This document shows positions 23,245 through 31,026 of a stretch of DNA of 33,574 nucleotides, piece after piece. Every line of letters begins with the position of its first letter. Position 1 is the stretch's first letter. The position numbers and the translations under genes are program-made. A model generated the notes under the pieces. It worked only from the letters and a program-made list of their open reading frames with translations. It had not been told where the DNA came from and made no database searches. This DNA comes from Bacteroidota bacterium. GTDB lineage: Bacteria; Bacteroidota; Bacteroidia; JABDFU01. The DNA lies in contig JACPDY010000113.1 in the NCBI GenBank assembly GCA_016183775.1, forward strand, positions 1 through 33,574, read 5' to 3'.

Positions 23245-24120
23245 ATGAAGATTATAAAAACGATTATTGTGCCTACCGACTTCTCAATTCCTGCTGATAA
23301 TACAGTGCATTATGCAATGAAGCTGGCAAATGTATTTGATGCTTCCATTATACTTTATCACTCTTTCATTCCATTTGAAAGCGGTTTTTACCCCCGCGCT
23401 CAAAGCCAAAAGGAAAATAAGAATACGGAGGATAATTTAATTAATCGTCTTGCCAAAATTAAAGACAAACTTTTGAAATCAAACAAAAATATTCCTGTTT
23501 CTATTCATGTTGATCGGGGACCGGAAAGCCTTCGATTGGCAGAGTTTTGCAAGAAAAAGAAAATTGACTTAATAGTAGTGGGAGCGAAAGGTGCAAGCGG
23601 ACTAAAAGAAGTTGTAATTGGAAGTTTTACTGCCGATACAATGACTAAAGCTCCTTGCCCTGTATTAGCGATTCCGCAAAAATGTAAATTTAAAATCCCT
23701 AAAAAAATAACTTTCGCATCCGATTATCACAAAAAGGACATTCAGACAATCAAATTCCTTTTAAAATGGAATGAACCGTTTAAGGCAAAAATTAATATAC
23801 TGCATATAGATGACGGGAAATACATACCCGCATTTGAAGAAGAAATATTCAGGAATTATAAAAGAAAGATTGAAAAGCAGTGTAAAGATAATTCTCTTTC
23901 TTTTCAGCATGTTGAAGAAAAGGACATCTCAAAAGCAATTTTACACATTACCTTAAATGATAAAACAGATATTTTAGTTTTATCACCAATAAAAAGAGAA
24001 GAGATTTGGAATCGCTTGTTTCATAAAAGCATAACAAAATCTACCGCTTATCATATCCGCTTTCCATTACTAACAATTCCGATTAAAAGCCATGAAAATA
24101 CTATTCAAAATAAAGTATGA
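23245..24120 (+). CDS. Tandem-domain universal stress protein 5
   Basis: A 291-residue Usp protein. It begins IKTIIVPTDFSIPADNTVHY and has an intact signature, VVGAKGASGLKEVVIGSFTA. Domain 2 starts PKKITFASDYHKKDIQTIKF and ends EIWNRLFHKSITKSTAYHI with FPLLTIP. Its last codon overlaps the start of mrpA in ATGA (24117-24120). This is the classic sign of translational coupling, so its level should track that of the Mrp antiporter. This join is the strongest physical link between the Usp part and the ion-transport part of the cluster. Confidence 0.92.
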   Translation: MKIIKTIIVPTDFSIPADNTVHYAMKLANVFDASIILYHSFIPFESGFYPRAQSQKENKNTEDNLINRLAKIKDKLLKSNKNIPVSIHVDRGPESLRLAEFCKKKKIDLIVVGAKGASGLKEVVIGSFTADTMTKAPCPVLAIPQKCKFKIPKKITFASDYHKKDIQTIKFLLKWNEPFKAKINILHIDDGKYIPAFEEEIFRNYKRKIEKQCKDNSLSFQHVEEKDISKAILHITLNDKTDILVLSPIKREEIWNRLFHKSITKSTAYHIRFPLLTIPIKSHENTIQNKV

Positions 24121-26423
24121 ATCCGATCTTAACCTGCCTGAGTATTATTTTCGCAGGAGCTATAGCGGCTCCGTTCATCTGCCGCCTGTTTAAAAAATAT
24201 TCGCCCTGGTTGCTTTGCCTCTTTCCACTCCTTTCTTTTACAGGATTTTTAAGTTTAGCTCCACATGTATTTTCAGGAAAACGTCTCATAGAAAAATATG
24301 AATGGGTAAATGCACTCGAATTCAATTTTCAATTTGACCTTGATGGGTTAAGTTTGCTCTTCGTGCTGTTAATTACCGGCATCGGAACGCTTATTATTAT
24401 TTATGCCGGCTCGTATCTTTCAAAAGATAAAAATCTGCCAAATTTCTATTCTTTTATATTCATCTTCATGGGAGCCATGCTTGGCATGATGCTTTCTGAT
24501 AATATTTTTGTACTCTTTATTTTCTGGGAACTTACAAGCATCAGCTCCTACCTGTTAATTGGATATAACCATGAAGAAGAAAATGCAAGAAAGTCGGCCC
24601 TCCAGGCGTTGCTGGTGACAGGCACGGGAGGACTGGCATTATTAGCAGGATTGATACTGGCTGCTAATGCCGCTGGATCTCCCAATATTTCCGATTGGAT
24701 TGCAGGCGGGAGAACTTTAATTGACTCCAAACATTTTGGTTTAATGCTCACCCTTCTGCTGCTAGGTGCATTTACAAAATCAACTCAGTTTCCATTTCAT
24801 TTCTGGCTGCCCAACGCTATGGCAGCGCCCACTCCTGTAAGCGCCTATTTACATTCCGCCACTATGGTAAAAGCGGGAATATACCTCCTCGCCCGGCTTA
24901 ATCCTTATTTTTTTCAGGCGGAAGAATGGCGTTATTCATTAATCTTCCTCGGAGGAATTACCATGCTGGTCGGGGCTGTGTCTGCACTGTTTCATTCTGA
25001 CCTAAAAAAAATCCTTGCGTATACAACAATATCTGCCCTGGGAGTAATGGTTTTAGCCATCGGTATCGGAACACCGCAAGCTATACAGGGATTGGTGGTA
25101 TTTTTACTTGCTCATGCCATTTACAAAGGCGCACTGTTCATGATAGCCGGAAATATTGACCATGCAACAGGCACACGGGATATAAATAAACTTTCGGGCT
25201 TGTTCAGGAATATGCCCTTCACTGCTTTTGCTGCCATGCTTGCTGCCTTATCCATGGCGGGAATCCCTTTTATGCCAGGCTTCTTATCCAAAGAACTTTT
25301 TTATGGAGCCATAATGGAATCTCCCGAATTATCTTTACTGTTGTCTTTAATCATTGTATCCGCCAACAGTATTTTCGTTGTTATTGCGCTGCTGCTTGGA
25401 TGGAAATTATTTTTCAATACTCCGTTTCTGAAAAAACCACAACTTGCTGAAGTAGCTCCCGGCATGTATCTCGGCCCTGTTGTTCTGGGAATTGCGGGTA
25501 TGTTTATCGTTATTTTTCCGTTCCTAAAAGCGGAGACGCTGCTTGCAAGCGCGGCAGTTTCTGTTTCCCGCTCAGCTGCAGGATGGGAACTGCGAATATG
25601 GCATGGCTTTACTTCTGTTTTAGGATTAAGCGCCCTTACGCTTCTGCTTGGCTGGCTTGTATACAGGTTTCATGAAACCATTTTTAATAAATTCAGCCAA
25701 TGGATTTACAAACTGGAAAAATACGGCCCCGAAGCTATTTATAATTTATCCTGGAAAGCAATAATCCGTTTTGCCGAAGTGATCATATCTATTGTACAAA
25801 ACGGCTATCTGCGTTTTTATATCATGAGCATCCTGGCTACTTTGATCTTCTTTATTTTATTTACTATTCATCATTACAACCTTGTTGAATTCAATTTCTC
25901 TTTTTCGGGAATTGAAATATATGAAATACTCCTTACCATACTTGTTATATCAGCAATTGTGTTTGTTGTCATTTCAAAATCACGCCTGATTGCCGTTGTT
26001 ATTCTGGGTGTAGTAGGATATGGTGTGGCCTTATTTTACGCCATCTACGGAGGAGCTGACCTTGCTATGACCCAATTCCTGGTGGAAACACTTACCGTAG
26101 TAATTTTCGTATATATCCTGTCGAAACTTCCGGGATTTATTAGTCTTTCTTCCCGCATACAGAGATGGCGTGACATTTTAATTGCTTTTACAGGTGGTGC
26201 AACTATAACCACTATAATGTTATTGGTAACAAACTATCCGCTTGTTTCGGAATTGAAGGCTTTTTTTGGCGAGAACAGTTATTTGCTTGGAAAAGGAAGA
26301 AATGCCGTGAACGTTATACTGGTTGACTTCAGAGCGCTGGATACATTGGGAGAAATTACAGTGCTTGCCATTGTCGCCCTTGGTGTCTTCGCATTAATAA
26401 AATTTAAATCCCAAACAAGCTAA
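24117..26423 (+). CDS. mrpA: Na+/H+ antiporter subunit A
   Basis: A 768-residue, many-helix membrane protein, the largest subunit of the seven-part Mrp (Mnh/Sha) antiporter, related to NuoL of complex I. The NuoL-like core holds [20 protein letters not shown], with the conserved Glu, then [19 protein letters not shown] and [20 protein letters not shown]. The C-terminal DUF4040 region has [20 protein letters not shown] near residue 645, as in full-length MrpA. Length is normal. It exchanges cytoplasmic Na+ for protons. The start overlaps the stop of Usp 5. The gene is followed by mrpB-G in canonical order. Confidence 0.96.
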   Translation: MNPILTCLSIIFAGAIAAPFICRLFKKYSPWLLCLFPLLSFTGFLSLAPHVFSGKRLIEKYEWVNALEFNFQFDLDGLSLLFVLLITGIGTLIIIYAGSYLSKDKNLPNFYSFIFIFMGAMLGMMLSDNIFVLFIFWELTSISSYLLIGYNHEEENARKSALQALLVTGTGGLALLAGLILAANAAGSPNISDWIAGGRTLIDSKHFGLMLTLLLLGAFTKSTQFPFHFWLPNAMAAPTPVSAYLHSATMVKAGIYLLARLNPYFFQAEEWRYSLIFLGGITMLVGAVSALFHSDLKKILAYTTISALGVMVLAIGIGTPQAIQGLVVFLLAHAIYKGALFMIAGNIDHATGTRDINKLSGLFRNMPFTAFAAMLAALSMAGIPFMPGFLSKELFYGAIMESPELSLLLSLIIVSANSIFVVIALLLGWKLFFNTPFLKKPQLAEVAPGMYLGPVVLGIAGMFIVIFPFLKAETLLASAAVSVSRSAAGWELRIWHGFTSVLGLSALTLLLGWLVYRFHETIFNKFSQWIYKLEKYGPEAIYNLSWKAIIRFAEVIISIVQNGYLRFYIMSILATLIFFILFTIHHYNLVEFNFSFSGIEIYEILLTILVISAIVFVVISKSRLIAVVILGVVGYGVALFYAIYGGADLAMTQFLVETLTVVIFVYILSKLPGFISLSSRIQRWRDILIAFTGGATITTIMLLVTNYPLVSELKAFFGENSYLLGKGRNAVNVILVDFRALDTLGEITVLAIVALGVFALIKFKSQTS

Positions 26424-26443
26424 ACATAAATTTTTGTCAACGA

Positions 26444-26848
26444 ATGAAATCACTGATATTACAAACAACAGTTAAAATCCTATTTCCTTTCCTGGTCATT
26501 GCGTCTGTATTGTCATTATTCAGGGGGCATAATGAACCGGGAGGCGGATTTATAGGGGGCTTGGTGGCCGCCTCGGCATTCATACTGCTCACGTTTGCCT
26601 TTGGAGTAAAGGAAACAGAGAAAAGAGTGTATATAAAACCCATGTTGTTTACAATTATTGGATTAACCTGCGCTTTTATGGCTTTAGTGCTGCCGGTGAT
26701 GTTTGGGTTTAATTTTTTTGAAGCGATATGGGCGGATTTTAAACTCCCGATTATCGGAAGGCCCGGAACACCGCTGTTATTTGATACCGGTGTTTACTTA
26801 GTTGTTACAGGAACGGTATGCAAAATAATTTTTGTAATAGGCGATTGA
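26444..26848 (+). CDS. mrpB: Na+/H+ antiporter subunit B
   Basis: A 134-residue membrane protein with four predicted helices. [20 protein letters not shown] near residue 26 is the family hallmark, and [18 protein letters not shown] near the end fits too. It starts 20 bases after mrpA. MrpB is needed for assembly and activity of the antiporter complex. Confidence 0.95.
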   Translation: MKSLILQTTVKILFPFLVIASVLSLFRGHNEPGGGFIGGLVAASAFILLTFAFGVKETEKRVYIKPMLFTIIGLTCAFMALVLPVMFGFNFFEAIWADFKLPIIGRPGTPLLFDTGVYLVVTGTVCKIIFVIGD

Positions 26849-26890
26849 TGAATTATAATATAATTTGATGAAACTAACATTTACTGAATA

Positions 26891-27244
26891 ATGGAATTTT
26901 TTTTATCCATATTAACGGGTGTACTTTACACTGCATCCTTTTACATGATGCTGAGACGTAGTATGGTAAAATTAATTTTCGGCATGGTGTTATTCAGCCA
27001 TGCTTCCAACCTGCTCATCTTAACCCTGGGAAGATTATCAAAAGGAAATCCCCCGATCATTCCCGAACACGCGGAACTCCTTACTACCCCTTATGCCGAC
27101 CCTCTTCCACAGGCAATGATTTTAACTGCCATTGTAATTAGCTTTGGCATACAGGTATTTGCCATCGTGCTTATAAGAAGAGCATATGAAGAAACAGGCA
27201 GCGATGATTTAGATAAACTGACGTCAACGGATAAAATACAATAG
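26891..27244 (+). CDS. mrpC: Na+/H+ antiporter subunit C
   Basis: A 117-residue NuoK-like subunit with three helices. [20 protein letters not shown] and [20 protein letters not shown] are typical; NuoK-type proteins carry the same A-L-x-L-T-A-I-V-I pattern. It starts 42 bases after mrpB and forms part of the ion path with MrpA and MrpD. Confidence 0.95.
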   Translation: MEFFLSILTGVLYTASFYMMLRRSMVKLIFGMVLFSHASNLLILTLGRLSKGNPPIIPEHAELLTTPYADPLPQAMILTAIVISFGIQVFAIVLIRRAYEETGSDDLDKLTSTDKIQ

Positions 27245-27304
27245 ATATATGGCAACTATAAAATTTTACATCATCTACCTGCTGTCAGCTAACCGCCACT
27301 GTAT

Positions 27305-28795
27305 ATGAATTTAGTAGTACCCATACTTATCCCTTTCTTAACCGCTTTGCTTTGTCTTGCGGCATGGCGAATGAGACGGCTTCAGGGCTGGCTCACGGTT
27401 GGCGGCATGGGAGTAATGCTCTATACTGCTTATGTTCTTTTTATTAGTGTTAGGGCAAAAGGCATTATGAGCCTGCAAATGGGAAACTGGAATGCCCCCT
27501 TCGGCATCACCCTTTCGGCAGATTTGCTTTCCTGCATTATGCTCATTATGGCGGCCCTCATCGGGTTAGCTGTAAGTTTTTATTCCATTGCTTCCGTGGA
27601 TGAGGAAAGACAATCCTTCGGATTTTATCCCCTGTTCAATTTTCTTATTTTCGGAGTAGCGGGTGCATTTGCAGCAGGCGATATTTTTAACCTCTATGTA
27701 TGGTTTGAAATCATGTTGATCTCTTCTTTTGTGATGCTGGCGCTGGGAGGAAAAAAAGAACAACTCGAAGGTTCAATAAAATATGTAGCGCTTAATTTTC
27801 TTTCTTCCGGCTTTTTTTTAGCCGGGGTTGCCATTCTCTACAGTATTACCGGCACATTAAACATGGCTCATCTTGCTCAGCAGGCGGCAGTTGTTCCTGA
27901 AAAAGGATTGCTTGCGGTTGCCTCTGTATTTTTCTTAATTGCTTTCGGCATCAAAGCAGCTGTATTTCCTTTATTCTTCTGGTTGCCCGCTTCCTATCAT
28001 ACACCTCCCGTTGCAGTAACGGCAATATTCTCCGGCCTTCTGACCAAGGTGGGTGTATATGCACTTATTCGTATGTTTAGCCTGATCTTTGTATTTGACA
28101 CCGGCTACACACATACCATATTGATGATTTTATCTGCGTTAACTATGATAGTGGGAGTGCTTGGCCCTATCATACATCATGATTTCAGAAGGATATTATC
28201 ATTTCATATCGTCAGCCAGATTGGCTATATTATTATGGGCATGGCAATCTTCAGTCCTCTTGCACTTGCCGGAAGTATTTTTTTTATTATGCACATTATC
28301 CTGGTAAAGACCAATCTTTTTCTCATCAGCGGCATCGTGCATTACCTAAAAGGAAGTTTTAACCTGCGATTTGCGGGGGGCATTTATCGTGATTATCCCT
28401 GGCTTGCCTTTCTATTTCTTGTTCCTGCCCTTGCGCTTGCAGGGTTACCGCCCTTTTCCGGTTTTTGGGCAAAAATTATTCTTATAAAATCGGCTATTGA
28501 CGCGGAACTTTTTTGGCTCCTGTTTATTGCGTTGGGTGTAAGTTTACTGACTTTATATTCCATGACTAAAATATGGAATGAAGTTTTTTGGGCAAACGAA
28601 GCGGAGGCGAAGGACACTTCAGAACATTTTGCCATAAGCTCCGGTCCATTATGGATGATGGCATTGCCGGTAATTTTTTTGGTTGGCTGCACTTTGCTGA
28701 TCGGGCTTTATCCGGTACCATTTTTTAAGCTCGCGGAAGAAACAGCTCTCCAACTGCTGAACAGGAATGAATATATAAAAGCAATTTTGCATTAA
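27305..28795 (+). CDS. mrpD: Na+/H+ antiporter subunit D
   Basis: A 496-residue NuoM/N-like subunit with about fourteen helices. FNLYVWFEIMLISSFVMLAL, with the conserved Glu, FGIKAAVFPLFFWLPASYHT, with the conserved Lys, and HIVSQIGYIIMGMAIFSPLA are present. It pairs with MrpA as one of the two antiporter-like units. It follows mrpC with a 60-base gap that carries no gene. Confidence 0.95.
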   Translation: MNLVVPILIPFLTALLCLAAWRMRRLQGWLTVGGMGVMLYTAYVLFISVRAKGIMSLQMGNWNAPFGITLSADLLSCIMLIMAALIGLAVSFYSIASVDEERQSFGFYPLFNFLIFGVAGAFAAGDIFNLYVWFEIMLISSFVMLALGGKKEQLEGSIKYVALNFLSSGFFLAGVAILYSITGTLNMAHLAQQAAVVPEKGLLAVASVFFLIAFGIKAAVFPLFFWLPASYHTPPVAVTAIFSGLLTKVGVYALIRMFSLIFVFDTGYTHTILMILSALTMIVGVLGPIIHHDFRRILSFHIVSQIGYIIMGMAIFSPLALAGSIFFIMHIILVKTNLFLISGIVHYLKGSFNLRFAGGIYRDYPWLAFLFLVPALALAGLPPFSGFWAKIILIKSAIDAELFWLLFIALGVSLLTLYSMTKIWNEVFWANEAEAKDTSEHFAISSGPLWMMALPVIFLVGCTLLIGLYPVPFFKLAEETALQLLNRNEYIKAILH

Positions 28796-28816
28796 ACAAA
28801 AAGAGATGAACAACAA

Positions 28817-29311
28817 ATGAAATGGCTCCTGATTAATATTGTCATAGCCCTGGCCGGATATTATTTTGCCGGCAATTTTGTAGCGCTTAATTATGAAAAG
28901 CCTGCGATTTTCCTCCTTGTATTCAGCAGTCTATTTCTTTCTTTCTGGCTGTTGACTTTCCTCTTAAACAGGCAGTATTTCTTTAAAGTTCCGAAGATTA
29001 TTAAATTCATTGGCTTTATCCTGAAAGAATTATTTATCAGTAATCTCCGCATAACCTATGATGTTTTAACGCCGGGACACCGGATGAATCCTGCAATTAT
29101 AGCCCTCCCCCTGGATGCGCAAACCGATATTGAAATCGTTGCACTTGCTATCCTTATCACATTCACACCTGGTACACTGGGTTTAAAAGTATCAGAAGAT
29201 AAAAGAATACTATATATACATGAAATGTATATACCTGACAATGATGTGGAAGCAGCAAAAAAAAGAATTAAAAACGGATTTGAACGAAGATTACTCGAAA
29301 TAACCAGATAA
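28817..29311 (+). CDS. mrpE: Na+/H+ antiporter subunit E
   Basis: A 164-residue subunit: two N-terminal helices (LLINIVIALAGYYFAGNFVA and IFLLVFSSLFLSFWLLTFLL), then a cytoplasmic domain with ALAILITFTPGTLGLKVSED and ILYIHEMYIPD. The T-P-G-T motif marks the MrpE family. It starts 21 bases after mrpD and ends 4 bases before mrpF. Confidence 0.94.
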   Translation: MKWLLINIVIALAGYYFAGNFVALNYEKPAIFLLVFSSLFLSFWLLTFLLNRQYFFKVPKIIKFIGFILKELFISNLRITYDVLTPGHRMNPAIIALPLDAQTDIEIVALAILITFTPGTLGLKVSEDKRILYIHEMYIPDNDVEAAKKRIKNGFERRLLEITR

Positions 29312-29315
29312 AAAG

Positions 29316-29570
29316 ATGGCAATCATTATCTCCTTAATACTATCAATTCTTGCTACAGCGCCAATAATGTACCGTCTTTTAAAAGGCCCGTCCATTGCCG
29401 ACCGTGTTGCCGCATTTGATGTGCTGACATGTACTGTTATGGGAATGATTGGAATTCTCAGTATTAAAACTGATAATACTGTTTACATTGACGTGGTTTT
29501 GACCATGTCTTTCGTGGTTTTTTTAGGCGCAATTGCGTTTGCATATTATATGGAAAAAAGAAAAAAATAA
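29316..29570 (+). CDS. mrpF: Na+/H+ antiporter subunit F
   Basis: An 84-residue, three-helix subunit. YRLLKGPSIADRVAAFDVLT near residue 18 is the family signature, with its conserved Arg, Gly-Pro and Asp. It starts 4 bases after mrpE, suggesting coupled translation. Confidence 0.94.
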   Translation: MAIIISLILSILATAPIMYRLLKGPSIADRVAAFDVLTCTVMGMIGILSIKTDNTVYIDVVLTMSFVVFLGAIAFAYYMEKRKK

Positions 29571-29621
29571 ACATCGTTTAGAATTCAAGAAAAAACAGAC
29601 CATTTGTAAAAAAAAATTAAA

Positions 29622-29945
29622 ATGCTGACGAATATTAGTATCTGTATGGGTATCTCTTTTATTTTGATTGCTGCCATAGGCATCATTCGGATGCCCGACG
29701 TACTAACGCGGATGTCAGTGGTTTCAAAAGCGATAACATTTGGTCTGGGATTTATTTTATTGGGCATAATTATTCATTTTAATGATACCTCCACATTTAT
29801 TAAAGTTGCCATCATTTATATTTTCCTTTCTTTATCCACCTCAATAGCTGCTTCTGTCATTGGGCTTGCAGCCTATAATGACAAAAAAACAAAATTAAGC
29901 GATCTGACTTTTTTGGATGAGATGAACGATGAGAAGAAACAGTAA
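29622..29945 (+). CDS. mrpG: Na+/H+ antiporter subunit G
   Basis: A 107-residue, three-helix subunit with IGIIRMPDVLTRMSVVSKAI near residue 20, matching the 'G-x-x-R-x-P-D-x-x-x-R-x-H/S' family pattern. With it the Mrp set A-G is complete and in the usual order. It ends 58 bases before the exchanger gene. Confidence 0.93.
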   Translation: MLTNISICMGISFILIAAIGIIRMPDVLTRMSVVSKAITFGLGFILLGIIIHFNDTSTFIKVAIIYIFLSLSTSIAASVIGLAAYNDKKTKLSDLTFLDEMNDEKKQ

Positions 29946-30003
29946 TTACAGTATGGTAACTGCTAAAATTTAAACGTATAGGACAAAACTAACAATATAA
30001 GGG

Positions 30004-31014
30004 ATGAATAATATATATATACATATTGCCGGATTTTTAGTTTGTGCCGCAATTATTATTTATAGCGGTACCAAACTTTCCTTTTACGGAGATAAAATTG
30101 CCGAGCTCACAGGAATGGGCAAGGCCTGGGTAGGGCTTATTTTAATGGCGTCAGTTACTTCATTGCCTGAATTAATAACAGGGATTAGTTCAGTAGCCAT
30201 TGTTAAAGCACCCAACCTGGCAGCCGGAGATATTTTTGGCAGCTGCGTATTTAACCTGCTCATACTTTCTGTTTTAGATACCAGGATAAAACAACCTCTT
30301 TTTTCAATGGTCAAATCAAGTCATATCGTAGCAGCAATTTTCGGAATTATTTTATTAACGGTAACAGGTATGGCAATTTACTTGTCGGATGAAATACCGT
30401 CCGTATTATGGATAAGCAGTTTTTCATTTGTCCTGTTTGGAATATATTTAGTATCTATATGGGGCATTTTTAAATATGAACATGCCGCTTTGATTGAATC
30501 TCCGCCATTGGAAATTCCTCAAAACTCTTCCCATTCTGCCGACCTGAAAAAAGTTATTGGCGGCTATGCGCTACATGCCTTAATTGTAATTGGTGCAGCT
30601 ATATTTCTACCCTATTTTGGCGATCACATTGCAACACATACGGGTTTAGGTAATGCATTTTTCGGCACACTATTTATTGCTGCGGCAACATCTTTACCCG
30701 AATTGGTAGTTTCCCTAGCTGCGTTACGAATGGGCTCGTTGGATATGGCTGTTGGAAATTTATTGGGCAGCAATGTGTTTAATATGTTTATACTCGGCAT
30801 TGATGATATTTTTTACCGGGAAGGTTCCTTGTTTAATGCCATTTCTCCCTCTCATTTGTTATCGGTATTTGTTACGATTATTATGACCGCTGTAGTAGGG
30901 TTAGGGCTACTTTTTAAACCAAAGAAAAAACAACTATGGCTTTTAAGCCTTGATACTTTTATAATTGCCCTTCTATACATGGCTCTTATGACCTATTTAT
31001 TTATTAAAAAATAA
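30004..31014 (+). CDS. CaCA-family Ca2+/cation exchanger
   Basis: A 336-residue inner-membrane antiporter with two inverted alpha repeats. Repeat 1 is MASVTSLPELITGISS with LAAGDIFGSCVFNLLIL. Repeat 2 is AAATSLPELVVSLAALRMG with MAVGNLLGSNVFNMFILG. Each repeat brings the ion-binding Glu of 'T-S-L-P-E-L'. Members (YrbG/MaxB type) usually move Ca2+ out in exchange for Na+ or H+. In repeat 1 the usual G-N-x-x-G-S-N reads G-D-x-x-G-S-C, which could alter ion choice. Coming straight after Mrp, it could use the Na+ gradient that Mrp creates. It starts 58 bases after mrpG and ends 12 before the ATPase gene. Confidence 0.88.
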   Translation: MNNIYIHIAGFLVCAAIIIYSGTKLSFYGDKIAELTGMGKAWVGLILMASVTSLPELITGISSVAIVKAPNLAAGDIFGSCVFNLLILSVLDTRIKQPLFSMVKSSHIVAAIFGIILLTVTGMAIYLSDEIPSVLWISSFSFVLFGIYLVSIWGIFKYEHAALIESPPLEIPQNSSHSADLKKVIGGYALHALIVIGAAIFLPYFGDHIATHTGLGNAFFGTLFIAAATSLPELVVSLAALRMGSLDMAVGNLLGSNVFNMFILGIDDIFYREGSLFNAISPSHLLSVFVTIIMTAVVGLGLLFKPKKKQLWLLSLDTFIIALLYMALMTYLFIKK

Positions 31015-31026
31015 AGTAACAGGAAA

